Notes: a model not told the origin generated them from the letters alone. DNA of 64,000 nucleotides from Cyanoderma ruficeps (GCA_008694505.1 VZDJ01000594.1:9893035-9957034), one strand, 5' to 3'; positions 24,310-37,777 are shown, counted from the first letter of the stretch. Numbers and translations: made by a program.

Positions 24310-26759
24310 TCAGGACTGAATGGTTTTCCCCACTTATAGCCTCCAGACCTTTATTATGCTTGGGCTGCAACATATACTCAGCTCCACCTCTGCCAGACTG
24401 AAGCTGTTACTTTGCTTCTGAGTCACAGCAAGCTGAAATACTCATCCTTCACTACATACCTAGTCTGGGATACGCTCTCCTTCAGCTGAGACTGGTTATA
24501 GGAAAAGATGGCATACAAATCATGTAGAGGAGCTGTTCTTACTATGTACAGAACCAGCTGTTCTCTGGTCTGCACTGTGACCTAGAGCACTGCAAGCCAT
24601 GAAACTGGGGATGTTCAGGGCTAACAGCTCTTTACACCACTGACTGCTGTTTGCTCTCCAGCCCCTTGGTACAAATGCATGGCTTTCATCCTTTATTAGG
24701 GGAAGCTGCTCATCTGTGCCAAGCTCAAGTGTGGGAGCTTGGCCTCAGGACAGGGTAATTCTGCACAGGGCTGCTGTGGATTTTGCAGTCTGGGCTACCA
24801 AGGTTCAGCTGCTGCTGCTATCTGAACAATGGCTTTATCTGCTAAACTCAGAAATCCACTGAACTTGGTGGTTGTTTAGACACCAGATTTCTTCAGTCAG
24901 CTTGTGCTCTTCAGGCCTTGTTTTTGCCTGAAACCCTGGTTTCTCTGGTGAGAAAATCTAGCTGGAGCTGCCATACCTGTCACCCACAGTGGCTGCCAGA
25001 GCCCTTACCAGGATGGACTACAGGGAAAGGATGTGTCTGCACCACAGAGCTTTGACTGAGACCTGTTTAATTCCCAAACCCAGCAGCACTGGGATCTTCG
25101 GGTGCTTGGCTCCAGGCCATTTCCTTATTAAATACAATTACAAAGTGGTGCTCTTACCGCCAGCTGAAGTTTGTACTTGTTAGATCAGGAAGGTAAATAT
25201 ACATATTGAAATAAGTTTCTCCTGATCTGACATGTACAAACATTATCTATGCACCCAAAAACATGCACTCATAAATACATTGGCCTACAATGGATACTGT
25301 CTTCCCAAACAGTCAGACCCCAAAACCTGAGGACTTTCCCCTCAAGTCATGTTTTATGTGATTTATCAAACCATGTGAGTTAATCATTTCAACAAATGCA
25401 TCCTGCAGAGCCTGGAGAAGGTAAGGTGGTATATATAAGTATCAGATATTTGTCAATATTGTCCTGAGAGCTGGCTGGGTAACCAGGAGCATGTGTCAAC
25501 CCAGGACACTTCTCGCCAGACACAGCTGCTCTTCTCCCTGCAAAACATCATCCCATCCTGGGGACACTCCTATAAATCAATACAGGTATTCAGAGAGCAA
25601 TTAGTCAGAGTAACAGAATCTCAGTGTCCTCCTTTATAAACACTAGCTAATTAATTTTCACAGTGTCTCTAGGGAGACAAGAAAATACGATGATCATTAC
25701 CTAAAATATATGACAAGAACATTATTATTATTAAACCCAGAGTTTGAAAAAGAATGGGAAGAGCCCCACCAAGGAGATATATATCAACAGTTGACTGCCT
25801 CTACACTTTAAATATTCTTGTAACAAAACTCAGAGATGAACATTTATTTTACCAGTGCCAAAAATAACCTTAACCTCTGTAAAAAATTTTACACTCTCTT
25901 AAAGTACATGAATTTTCTTTGCAGTCCTGAGCAACCTCCTGTTTTCACCATTCTACCTGAGTAAGTACTTCTTGTGGAAGGGGACTAGTAGGATACTGGA
26001 ACAGCCCTTGGGAGATTTCAGAAGCCTGTGGTGGTGTTCATGAGGCTTCCTCTATACTGTGTAAAAGCCACATAAAACAGAGCATCAGTACCTCTGCGGC
26101 AAGGCTTGGCATATCTCTGTATACTGAATCAACATAATTATTTAGAATCCATCTCTCTGTATGTAATTTCTTTATCCTGCCATTGTGTTGTAAAGAATGA
26201 AAACCATGAAGAGCTGATCATCCATGCACCCTCCCTCCTGGGTTTTTTTTTGAAGTTAAAAAACTCCTGGTTGTGACAGAGGCAGTCTCAAAACTGGAAG
26301 CTGTCAGCCTCACAAAAAAAAACAGAAGCAAAGGTGACTGTTCAAATACACCCTGAAGTCTCCACTTGAGATAGTCAGCTGTAACACACCACTCACTACT
26401 GCCTGCAAATATAAGAGATTTTAGCATGTGGCTACCCAGGGGAACCTTTTGCCATAACAAATTAGTATGGACAGAACTTCAGGAAAAGTCTTAAAACACC
26501 TGAGCACATCTGTATGGATGACACTATTGACAGTAAATAATCAAGTGAACTTGGGAAAAGAAATTTAAATACTCCACTGCTTCCAAGGCAAGGTCCTGTG
26601 CATCTGTTTTTTAAGGAGGTAGCTCAATATAGCAGGTTGAACTGCTGAACCGTATTTTCCTAAGCCTTAGAAGAAGCAGGAAAAGGAGGAAATTACATCC
26701 TGTGAAAAGTGAGTTTTATCATGGGGAGATGCTTAAGAGGAAATGATTGTTCAAAACAT

Positions 26760-26786
26760 ATAAATAAATAAATAAATAAATAAATA
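26760..26786. repeat. (TAAA)n microsatellite
   Basis: About six and a half perfect TAAA units. Likely polymorphic between individuals. Confidence 0.95.
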
Positions 26787-28100
26787 GAAACAGAGATCTC
26801 ACACGGGCAACTGCAAAAGCTCCTTCACAGCCAATCTTCTCCAACCATTCTCTCATAATTACTGAACAGAGGACTAACTCTTTATCAAAACAAATTTGTT
26901 ATTCATTAAGAAATGTACCTGAATAGAGTAACTGGCAAGATGTATGTTTGGAATTACAATGAAAATCTCACGAGGCAACTCCTCTGGGGTAAACAAACTG
27001 GATTTTTCATTGTAAAAAATAATAACTGTAAGTGTGTAAATATTAACCATCTTGATACATTCTGCCTTATCTAGAGCTATGTGCATAAACAGCAGACTCT
27101 TTGCAAAACAAGTTTCTTTTCAGCCATGAAACACAAACGGTTACTATGCAATCTCCCAGGGAAATCAAATTAATATAATAAAAATAGTTTCACATGTGCA
27201 TGATACAGCATATAGATGCTGCTTATACAACACTAAGAGCTGTTACAGTATAACTCATCCATGATCATAATCACTTCTTTCTTAACTCCTGGAATCCCAA
27301 GCAGAAGTGCACATGTAACTGCACGCCTGCTTTTGCATATACAATTGCTGTCGCTGCAAGCATAAATTAAGTATGTATATTGCTACATAAAAACCTACTC
27401 AGTTACAGATGTGAATTTTTTCTCAAACTCCTTCCAGCTTCTCCTGGGCTGGACTTCTGGCTTGGTGCTAACAGAGCTCTCTTTTACGCTCTCTAGTTTT
27501 TTACTGCATTCCCAGCATGTAAGAAGAAGGAAACGCCCATTCTTAACTGTGAGCAACTGTACTAAATTGCAAAGGTGAAGGGCAAAACCAGACACAACCT
27601 TATAGTGTTTTTTACACTGACATCCCCATTCAGTCCAATTTTTGTGTTCAAAACTTAAACTTAGATACCTCTGAGCTCAGCAGGGACCACAGCGAAGTGC
27701 ACTGGAAGGAGAGCACTGACACTCATGGGGTAGGGATTGCTATTTGGTGAACAAGGGGCTTGGAACCCTGCAAGGAGAATCAGGACCACCTGCAGGCAGC
27801 AGAGCACAGCCCGGCCTCCACCCTCAAACAAATCAGTGGGAGCCCTGCTCATCCCTGCTGGACCCCAGGAGTGGGGCTGCAAATGACTCTTCAAGCCACC
27901 TTGCAAACCCAGAAAGCTCCAGTTTCAGCCCAAATGTGTGGTGTCTGGGCAGCCTCCAAGGGGTCACATGGGGCAATCTTTGGAGAAAAATGGGCTGGTA
28001 AAGAGGAAAACAAACCTGACTTTGAGAACCCCACTAATGGGAGAAACATTCCCCCATGACAAACTGACAAAGCTTTCTGCCCGAATTTTAAGGCTGAAAG

Positions 28101-28267
28101 GGACTTGCAGAGAAGTGGCGCCTACCCCATCTCTTGAAGTGCTCAAGGCCAGGCTGGATGGGGCTTTGAGCAACCTGGTCTAGTGGAAATTACATCTGTC
28201 CACGGCAGGGATTTGGAACAAAATGATTTTTAAGGTCCCTTTGAAACCAAACTATTCTATTATTCTT
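28101..28267 (+). mobile_element. CR1 LINE, 3' terminal fragment
   Basis: The plus strand matches the sense 3' end of avian CR1: agtgctcaaggccaggctgg, atggggctttgagcaacctg, gtctagtggaa, cacggcagggatttggaac and aatgatttttaaggtccc, ending in ccaaactattctattattct. This end is the degenerate form of the ATTCTATGA-type repeated CR1 terminus. Only about 165 bases remain, the usual severe 5' truncation. Orientation is opposite to the CR1 at 7.9 kb. Confidence 0.93.
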
Positions 28268-31200
28268 CTGGTTTCTTGGCTCCTCCTGGTCCTAACAAGA
28301 GACATGAACTATGCCTACAGCATGGAGCTGGACTGGTGACAAGCACATGCACATATACACACACAGAGCTTTAGCAAAATACCTTCAGTACTAAAAGAAA
28401 AAGAAGAGCAGAATCAATCCCTTTATCCTTGACATGGTGTAAAAGAGGTGCATAATAATGCACATTTAATTGCAGTTTTAAAAATCACCTACTGGATGGG
28501 CTGTCTAAAGAGGGAGAACAAAGCAATCCATGCCTTTTAAGTAATGGAATGCTGAGGAATGGTGTTAAACAAAATTTGCTGATACATTCTTGCCAAAACT
28601 GCAATAATGATAAATCCACTATAAAGAATAAAACGTCTATTCGTAGGGGAGAAACTGAGGGATCTATGCTCTGAATTCCACTGGAAATCCCACCCTGAAA
28701 TAGCATAGTCTGGTGCCAAACTTCACAAATCTGCTAGTAACTACTTGCAAAATTACTTGACAATCAAACAAGCAACAGGTTTTGCTACCCATGGGTGTTG
28801 ATTGTAACCACATCCAATAAATATAAGAAAAATAACAAAGATTACATTAATGTTTAGTTACTATTTTCTTAACACCCTCCCTTAACCAGTGTCGCAGGAC
28901 CATAAAGACCTCCAAACTTTCTAAGGTTCGTTTTCAGGAGGTTTCTACAAGGCCAGGATGTTCTTCCAGTATTCACCAGGTCTGAAATTTTATAGAAGCA
29001 GGTTCTCTGGAGGACATTTTCTTAACAACTGTGTCAGTAAATGGACTTGCGAGTCCCTGGTTTTCTCCATTGATTTGCCAAAATAAGCTTTAACAAAGAG
29101 CAGCTTTTCTGCTTCCCGCTTCTATTTACGTGCAGAACATGAATACTTTTCTACCTCAAAGGACTTGATTTTCTAAATCACTTTGAAATCCTCAAAAGCT
29201 GCTATAAAACCAGTTATCTTGACTGAGATCGGGACAGGGAAAAGGGTAGAGAAGGAACCCCACTGTGTGAGTTTGATAGGACCATGTGTGTGACCTCCAC
29301 AACTCTGAACGGGATTTAGTGTCTCAGGACATCACTCTCACAGAAGTCAGAGTGGCTGCCTGTCAGTAGCATTAAACTGTTTGCGTTTGATTTTGTTGAA
29401 GTAAAAATAGAAAGTGGGAAAAAAAATTAATTGCAGCAAAGCAATCAGATTAAAAATAATTTTCAACAACAAAAGTAATATTTAAACAACTGGGGAATAA
29501 CGGAAACCCACTTTGCAGCTTAACCGTATCAGTTCCATCTGTTGTTTTAAGGGGTGAAGCCTGAACGGAGAATTCTGTGTCACACAGAGGCCGGCAGGTT
29601 TGTGAACTCTATCGGGAGCTGCTTAACAGTTGGTCTTAATCGTTTTCCAAGGCACAAAGCCGAGATCAAGATGAATCTGTTTCCCACATTGTTTCCTCCC
29701 AACAGGGTTGGATTTCAGATTTGCCTGGATTAGAGTAAAGCCACCGGAATTCCCCACCTGGACATTAAAGTTGGAGGCCTTGATTTCAAAGACAAGCGGT
29801 ATGCAGTAATTCCAACCTGGCCCCACAGGACTACAACTTTCATTTCTAATCAGTGGATTGTCTTTGTGCAAAAACATTTTTTTAAGAGGAGGGAGAAGGG
29901 GGGAGATTTTATTACATCTTCCCCTTTATTTTATAATTTTCTTTTGGAGCCAACATATTTTTAGCCTAAATACTAATGAATTAAAAGTAGTATCATTAGT
30001 TCACCTTTTCCAGAGAAATTAATAACAGGGCTGAGATTTTTAAATCCCACACTATTCTTCTGCCTCACCCCGAATTTGCTCATGTGTTACTTTTTTGCAC
30101 AATCGGCTTGGGCTCAGTAGCTGTGCCAAGCCGTGCTTTAGTCTCACAGCATGTTGTAACAGCAGTGACCAGGACCTGAACCATCTGCACCTTTATCCTA
30201 CAAGTGCATTTACCCGAAGGAACAGCCCTACTTCAGCTCAAGAGATGGAGACGAAGAAGGTCAGAGCTTCTCCAAAGCTTTCTAGGCTAAAGGGAAGAAT
30301 GGGACCCCCTTCTCTTGCAAAGCCAAAAATGCCAAGGGATGCTTAAATCTCTGCACAGCACCTCTTTGTGCTCTTCCCTTAGAGATAATGAGCCCAGGCT
30401 GAAGCAGCCACCCCGTTCTCAATTTGGAAAGCATTGTGATTGTCTTCAGCTCCCTTGCAGTGGGATGGGTCTTGGTACCTTTCCCGCATACCCTGCTCCA
30501 CCCTCCTGAAGTCCTGAGCAGAGACAGGTGCTCTGGCCAAACAAACAAACAAACTGCACCAAAAGGCTGCTTCTGCCACACACAGGGATCCATCAAGACA
30601 CCCTGATATGAATATGTGAGTATCTTCCAGTGGGGGCAAGGACATGGTCTGGAAAAGTCCAAGTGTTTGTCTTGGCAAACTCCGGCTTATCTCGATGTTT
30701 TAGCCATTGAGGTCCAGCTTCCATTAGCTCCCCAAAGTTTACCCTGACAAATATTTCCCTGTTCCAGGCAATGAGGCAAATCCCATTTTAATAGACTTTA
30801 GAGGAAGAGCTTCAATTTTGACCCCTACAAAGACCTACTTCTACCAGAGAACCAGAAACAAAGCAAACAACAGCATTTGCATCACCCATGTGAATGAGTG
30901 GAGTTTTCAAACATTACTGACTTGAATCTGGAGGATGAAGATGGTTAGACCAATCATCTCAGGTGAGTCAGGATAAAATCTTTTCATTTTCTTCTGCTGA
31001 AGGCCAGGTGTCTCTGGCTCTCTGACAGGCAGATGCAGCAGGGCTTGGGATGGCTGATGGAGTTACCACTTCCACAGCTGCCCCTGCTTTGCTTTGAATC
31101 AAGTTATTCACTATCAATCAACTCCTGGGACTTGACAATTTACAACAGATATTTAAGCCATCACCCAGTTCCATTTGCCTTAACCATCATTCAAGTGCAG

Positions 31201-31895
31201 CACTTGAGAATGCTGATGACAAACAAACCATGGTTCACTCATCAGCTGCCCCAACTCTAACCACAGCTTTCATTTACCTTAGCCATTGTGAAGTATAGAG
31301 AGAGAAAAAGTGTAAAAATATGGGCAATTCCTCCACATCTTCTCTCTGTTTGCAATGTTCCAACGTAAGGTTGTGCTTTTTCAGATGAAGAAGCAACTCC
31401 TGAAGTTATCCTGAGAAAGCATCCATTTCCCTCCTTTGGCTACAATGTAGCAGTCCTGTTTCATGTCATGGAGGCAACTAGACTTCAAACAACATGCAGG
31501 ACTGGATATTGTTACATACCAGTGGAATACTGAAATTTGGACAAAACCTCACATTCACATGGAAAAGAAGAACCACATCTCTAGACTTAGAACAATAACC
31601 GGAAACAAAAGCCACCGACCGCTCGTTCAAACAAGTCTGGTGTTTGCCTCGCTAGACTCAACTCTATATTCCACACAATAGACTAGCAAACCAAAGTGCT
31701 AAATATATGATTAAAAAAATTTTAAAAATCTTTACAGCCTCCGCATCATGATTTTGGAAGGTTTTGTAGGAACACATTTTTATCTGATAGCATGTGTTTT
31801 CAATACAGACATATTTGGGCCTGCATGTTGCTATTTTAGTGCTAGTATTTACAAGCTTATTTGCTGAAGGCAATTTTTGAAGACATTTTGTCAGT
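28268..31895. other. Unique non-coding stretch
   Basis: No gene was recognised. The block at about 29400-29870 is AT-rich at its left side (ttaattgcag, gattaaaaataatt) and keeps several CpGs to the right (cttaaccgtatcag, ctatcgggagc, gtcttaatcg). It is a visual candidate for a conserved element. A candidate exon is listed separately. Confidence 0.4.
30768..30962 (+). other. Candidate spliced exon, probably non-coding
   Basis: An acceptor-like site (AATATTTCCCTGTTCCAG) precedes, and a consensus donor (CTCAG followed by GTGAGT) ends, a 195-base interval. All three frames contain a stop before the donor, the longest being open for about 50 codons. If transcribed it would more likely be an untranslated or lncRNA exon. 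A chance pair of sites is the simplest alternative. Confidence 0.2.
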
Positions 31896-31985
31896 GGCCA
31901 AGTCCAACTTCCATTGAAGTTAAGTGGAAGACTCCCACTGACCTCAATAGGAAACAGCTCAGACAGTCAGGGCAGGATTTGGAGC
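31896..31985. mobile_element. Old palindromic amniote repeat fragment
   Basis: The segment has cttccattgaagttaagtgg followed by actcccactgacctcaatag and gggcaggatttgg. This resembles a degenerate copy of the repeated amniote motif in which TTGACTTCAATGGGAG-type words occur in inverted order before an AGGATTTGG-like end. Its two halves (TGAAGTTAAGTGG and CCCACTGACCTCA) are imperfect inverted repeats. I recognise the pattern from reptile and bird DNA but cannot name the family with certainty. Confidence 0.5.
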
Positions 31986-34689
31986 TGTTATAATTCACTG
32001 AAATGCCACAAGTTGAGAACAGATCTCTGAAAGCAAAATGGGTAAGCCCAAGAGGAAGACACCACCATGAGAAACAACAGGAGAATATCCATTAAGAAAT
32101 ACATTAGGACGTGGTACCATGGAATTTCTTCCCTGGCTGTGCCAGTGTAACAGATTTGCAGCCCATGCCACAGCTCACCACCAGCTGCTGCCACAACAGG
32201 ATCCTTTGTGGGGTTGTGCACTACTGCTTGTGTTCACTGAACCTGAGTGGGGGGGGGGGACAACTAAAGCAAAAAAACTGCACAAGGTAGCACGTTTTCA
32301 GCAATCCAGAGTGATCTTGCAGAAATAACAAGATGAGTTCACACTCCTGAAGCCAGGCATAGACAAAAGCACTGAAAGAATCCCACATTTAATGTCTTCT
32401 TTCAGATAATTATTTTCCTCTAGTTCATCACAACTATGAAAACTTTGTTTAATAGCTTCTAATATTGCTATCATGACTGTAACTGTACTTCCTTCATTTG
32501 AGTAGAGAAAGAGCTTGAAAAAAATCCTTGCAGACAGCTTTTTTTCCCTCTTTTTCTTGTTATAAAGTCTACACTTGCTGCAAGGGCACAAGGGATGGAA
32601 GAAGTATTTAATTAGTATTTCCAGAAATATCCTCGCCTAACCCATAATGAGGTCATGCCAGATCATAATCCTCCTCAAATACAAGAGACAAAGTGATTTC
32701 CTTTTCATATAACATCCTTTTTTTGGGTGAAGCATCGACAGCTTTTCTGTGGTTTCAAAGGAAAAATAAAATTGAGTCAGTCTGAGTGGGGAAAGTCCAG
32801 AAACACCTAATACATCTTCCTGTGAGATGAATTCAGCAGGCCATACCTCAGTGAAGACACGGGTGGGATCTACTGCAACCAGGAAGCTTTCTTTTAAAGA
32901 AAATAGAAGGAAAAACACCCTAACCATAACCACAGCTCCAATCGCCATGTGCCCAACTGTTCAACTCCTTTGAACTGTCTGCTTGGATAATATTTCTCTT
33001 AAATCAGGGAGGGCCATGTTTAGGCTGCCTGTGTCTATTTTCCATTCCTCTCACCTGCTAGAACCAAACCTGAGTCTTGGGTGGACCCTTGAAAACATGG
33101 AGCACTGTGGACACCACCGGGGCGGTGGCCCAGGGAGGGGCTACATTAGCACTGGTGCTGCCAGGGCTTGGCTTCCACCAAAGAGGTGCTGGAAGCAGGT
33201 GCAAGGACCAACTGAGACCAACCTTCCCATAGGAAGCCATCCCTCCTCCCTCAGTGTTTCCAGTGACCAGAGCACTGCTGTGTTTTGAACACTCCAAAAG
33301 AAAAACCCATCCCTCAAGAGATCCTTCCAGGACAGGGAAGCTCAGGATACATTGAGATCAGTCAATGAGCCAAATAGCCTGTACATGGCATAAATACTAA
33401 CTTGGAGGAAAGCTTTCAACTTCATCTTGATGAAGACATCAAGAGCTTGAAACCCTACCAGCTCCCTTAGCGGCTCATCCCAATAATTATTCAACTCCAC
33501 TGTGACATTCAGGCAGGGAGCAGAGCTCAGGTGGATGCTGAGGTTTAGCTTCCAGCTGGTGATGGCTCATCAGCTTTTCCCCACTGGAATAAGGGGCCAC
33601 AGAGCACAAAGCATTTTTTCTCTTTCAATATTCCATAATTAAAATAAATCAGAAAAAGGACATTATCTGCTCTGTTTTCCTCTTTTGCAAACATACTGTG
33701 TTATTTCACTATAGAAATTGCTGGACAAAGCTGATTTACTGGCCAGCTTCAGGAAGCCAGTGATTCTCCAACCCTCTCTCCCATCCCCCCAAGTTTATTG
33801 TTGAGTTCTTGGAACATCAAGTACAGAGTGTGAAATAATTTAATGGTGGGGGGATTTTCATCCTCCTTCTCTATCCCAATATGACTAAATTTATTGATTT
33901 TGGATTGCTGTAAATTATAATGTAATTATCCTGCTGCACAAGCAGCTTCCCATTCCAGAAATTAAAAAGCAATTCAGGTAAATGATCTTTAGTTATCACG
34001 GTGCATCCCTGCAGAACTCATTAAGTTGGGGGATTAGATGGCACACCAAAACTCTTATAGGGCGGGTGACATTGAAAACTATCATGCCTGACAATATAGA
34101 ACTTACTTGGGATGACAATGGACAAAGCTGCTGGTGTGGCACTTTTTTTTTTCCTTTCCTGACAACTCTGAGATGCTATCAATTTGTACATCCCCCAGAA
34201 TGTCTAATGCTCACTTACTGACCCTTCTAAAAAATAAACACCCTTCCTTTGAAATGAGAATGCCATTAAGTGGAATTTAAGAAAGGGACAACATCGCAAG
34301 GCCATCTGTAGAACGTTGTCATCTGATTCCACTGGATCTCAGGTGGAAACGCAGCTCATGTGAGTCAGAGTCAGCAACTACTTTTTGAGGTGGGAGACTG
34401 CCAACTGGCACAAAAGAGAGCTCACACCAGACTTCCAGACAGCTAAGGTGAATTTTCCAGCTTTCCCGAAAGAAAGCTATATCTGATGGGATTGCTAAAA
34501 GATCTGATTGACTGTAGTCACTGAAGATAGGTGCACTTTGCCAGCACAAGTGTTCTCAATCCTTTTGTCTTGCCCAAAGGTTATGTTTTGCCTCCCTAAA
34601 TCTGCCTGCACTTCAGGCATTTTCCACTTGCTGTTCTATACTGTTGTGATGGCAAAGCAGCCATCATCAGGCTTCACACTGAAGGCGGC
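31986..34689. other. Unique non-coding stretch with a G11 run
   Basis: No gene is supported. A G11 homopolymer lies at 32249-32259. The AT-rich part at 33880-33990 carries closely spaced TAAT/ATTA cores (taaattataatgtaattatc) and may be regulatory. Confidence 0.4.
32249..32259. repeat. G11 homopolymer
   Basis: Eleven consecutive G on the plus strand. Prone to slippage and to sequencing error. Confidence 0.9.
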
Positions 34690-34800
34690 TACAGTCGTTG
34701 GCAGATGAAAGGATACGTGTGCACATAGTTTGCACATCATTAAGTTCGCAAAACGCTTTGAGGATGAAATGTGCTACATAAATATAACAGGTTATTAAAT
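34690..34800 (+). mobile_element. MIR-like 3' tail remnant
   Basis: The words ttaagttcgcaaaacgcttt, gaggatgaaatgtgctac and ataaatataacaggttatta follow the 3' tail shared by amniote MIR/L3-type elements (AAAGCGCTTTGAG, GATGAAAGGCGCTATATAAAT, then ATTATT). The tRNA-derived head is not recognisable. Divergence is high, as expected for a very old copy. Confidence 0.6.
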
Positions 34801-37657
34801 TTCTTGGTGCCTGCAGTGGTCTTCGATGGATTGTGCCTAAACCTGCTACTGCTTTTAGCTTCCTGGCTTTTTTTTATGCCCCCTTGCCCCAGAAGATTTT
34901 AAGTTCCTCCCTCCAGCTAAGGAATCTTTCACACCTTCTGGTGGCCCCATGGAGCTGCTGTGCAGACATGGGGAGTCCCGCTGGTTTTCGGCTGCGTGTG
35001 TACAGTTTCTGCTCATTTCCTCTGAAACCAGTGGCTGCCAGACCTGAAAGACCCCTCTTGCTCCCCCTGCTCTTTCCTAATACAGCCCTTAATTAATACT
35101 GACGGCTGCTACCACTTTTGAGTAGGACAGTGCAGATCCTCGGGATATTAGTCAAACACCACAGAGATTTATGAACTCATCAGCATGACCAGGATACTCA
35201 GAAAAGCAGCAAACCCCTTCAATTTAAAATTCTCCTACACCATCAGAAATTCCAACTTCACCTACAAGTTCTTCACACTGTGAAAGTTCGCTAGTTCTGT
35301 TATTTCACTTCTAGTAAGGACTGTGTCCTAATATGGACATTTTTGCAGCATTCAGCTAAATTCTGAAGATATACAATGTACCCTGGTAGCTCTTTCCCCC
35401 AATAAAAACAACCTATTAACTCAGCCTCATGAAAGCCCAAGGCATATCTGGTCCCTGCTTCTAGCAGAGACAGCTGAGCAACCTCTCTCTCCCCATCTCA
35501 ACAGCACACAGTGCCACAATTACACAAGGCGTTGTGGCAGGAGCATGGGACATCAGTGAAAATCTCTGTTCTTTTTTGGGATGCACACATACTTTTCAAA
35601 TTTCCTAAAAGGAGAGATTATTTGGTTTTGGCCCGGCATCTGAAACCACTCACAGGCCACACACAAGTTACCGAGTAAGCAGACGACATCCTTTTCTTAA
35701 ACCCTTATGGACACAAACAGATTTTGAAAACATGTAGTTCAACCACCTCAGCAAATTGTTTCCCTGGTGTGTTGGTGTTGGGAGCCCAGTGCCTACCCTC
35801 CCTCCTCCTCCTCAACCCCCATTCACTGTTTACAGCAAGAAGGACATTAGTGCTGGACTGAACCTGCTCCAGTTCTTTTATATAGATTTGGACCGTATAA
35901 TTTGATCGTGACCACAGGCAGTTTTATTGCCCTGATTTATATGTAGCCTTGCAGGGGTTTGGGGTTTTTTTCCCTTTATTTGGTAAGAAAGCGAAACTCA
36001 CAGCAGTTCCTTCCCTGCTGCAGCCTGAGGACAAGCTGGCAGGATCTCCACAGGGCTGCCACCCTCCCTCTGCCCTTGCTGTGGTCTCAGAGGGGAATAC
36101 ACACACTGCAGAAGTTGGCTGAAGCCTCTCCTGGAGCACAAACCCTCCCTGTGGCCCTCACTGCGTCATGGCACTTGGCTTGTCCTGCCCAAGAGAATGA
36201 TCCAGGTGGCATCCAGGGTAATCTATGTTACCACTCCCCCTACCCATATGTGTGACACCCCAACAGAAACTCTAGTGTCATTTCCTCTCTTGCCTGCTAA
36301 CCCTCCTCCCAGGGAAGTCAGTAAAAGGCTTGTTGGACCAAGCCATCGCTTTTACAATCCAAATAGCAGGGGATAAAAATCCAGGCAGCTCGGCCATGGA
36401 GCTAAGGGAGATGTGGCTGTCGAGCCAGGCATGTTGCTACCAACCATCTGCATTCCCAGGGCACACTAAATCTGGGATCTGTATTAGTATTCTCCAGCAG
36501 GCATCTGGCAGATATTAAATACCAGCCTCCCCGGAGAACTTGTTACCTCCTCATGCTTGACTGGGTGAATATAAGTGAGTGCCGTGCTTGTATCTGCTAC
36601 CTGAAGAGGCTAGATGAAGCCTATCTGAAACATGCCAAGACCCTGTATCTGTCATTACCATACCAATTTCCTGAATGAAAATCCTGCCTGTCTTTCATTT
36701 AATCTGTCTTCTCTCTCATTATGTGACCAGAACATGCTGTACTAACTACAAAGACAGGTCAGTATGTGACTCAAAACCTAATTTCTGTTACTTACCTAAA
36801 TGATTACTGCCTGGACGAGCATGATGTTTTGGAATAAGAATAACAAAAGCCCACCAATCGTTCTGCCCTGTCACTGGCATGTGAAGAACTAATTTTGCGC
36901 TGAGCCAGGAGCTTAGAGAAAAGGTTCATCAGAAATCCAGTCGTCTCACCTTGGTAACCTCATCTTCACAACAATGTGTACTTTTCCCTCACTTATCTAT
37001 CTTTTGTCTTTTCCTGCACCCAGACAGTTTCTTCTTACACTTCTGAGTGTGCAATACTTCCTAACTTTTCCCTTTGCTACCAAGTTCTCCTCTTGAGGAT
37101 CCCACAAAATGCTGTTTTTTGCCTCAAACGCTGCTGTTACATTCTTGTTTCTCACATCTCTGTATAGCAGCTGGTCAAAGGCCTTCGGATCCCTCTGCAC
37201 AACTCAGCCCTTCTCCCACACAACTTATCCAGGCTAGTTCTGCTGCTCTGTATATCGTTTTATCTGAGTAAAGCCTTTTGACTTTAGTCCACCCTGATTT
37301 CCATAAAGGACTCTCAGCTTCTCTCTACTACTCTGAGATCACTGGCATCTTGTGTCCTACCCCATCAAGCAATCATTTTACAAAACTTTGATGCGAATCT
37401 TTGAAATCACATCCCCCCTAGTTATGGGGTTCTCACTGATCAAATATTCCTGTCATTTTCTTTTGCTTCACTCAACATAATAATTGCCTGGAAAAAGAAT
37501 TTCAAAACTACCTGCAGAACTATTACCAGAAAACTCACAGGTGACATGAGCCACCATCTACTTCATGTGCACCCAGAGGCAGACTGGGAATGCTGGGCAC
37601 CCCTGCACCCTTTTTAAGTGCCTAGACAGATATCAACCCTTTGTGGTATCCATAACC

Positions 37658-37777
37658 ATGGCTTTCAAGGGTCAATTCCTTCTTCTCCTCCTGTGCCTTA
37701 TTCAGCTGACATTGCCTTCAAATCCTCACTGGTTTGGGCCATCAGGCCCTTATCTCGCAAAACACAAGGTTAAGTGA
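37658..37777 (+). other. Small open frame with signal-peptide-like start (unproven)
   Basis: ATG lies in a strong initiation context (ACCATGG). The 39-codon frame begins with a short basic part (MAFKGQ), then a hydrophobic core (FLLLLLCLIQLTL), then polar residues rich in P, W, G and K, and ends at TGA. The layout is that of a secretory leader. AAG at 37766-37768 is followed by GTTAAGT, a fair splice donor, so it could be a leader exon. The frame is also open upstream to 37565, and no promoter or homologue is known to me. Pyrimidine-rich DNA readily encodes leucine runs by chance. Confidence 0.15.

Larger units (their letters stand above)
18791..28100. other. Unique non-coding stretch with simple repeats
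   Basis: No supported gene and no clear CR1 or MIR copy over about 9 kb. It contains a T-rich run, a CA patch, a TAAA/TAGA patch, a TAAA microsatellite and a bulged hairpin, listed separately. A 36-base interval between splice-like sites (20223-20258) is too weak to call. Confidence 0.45.
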
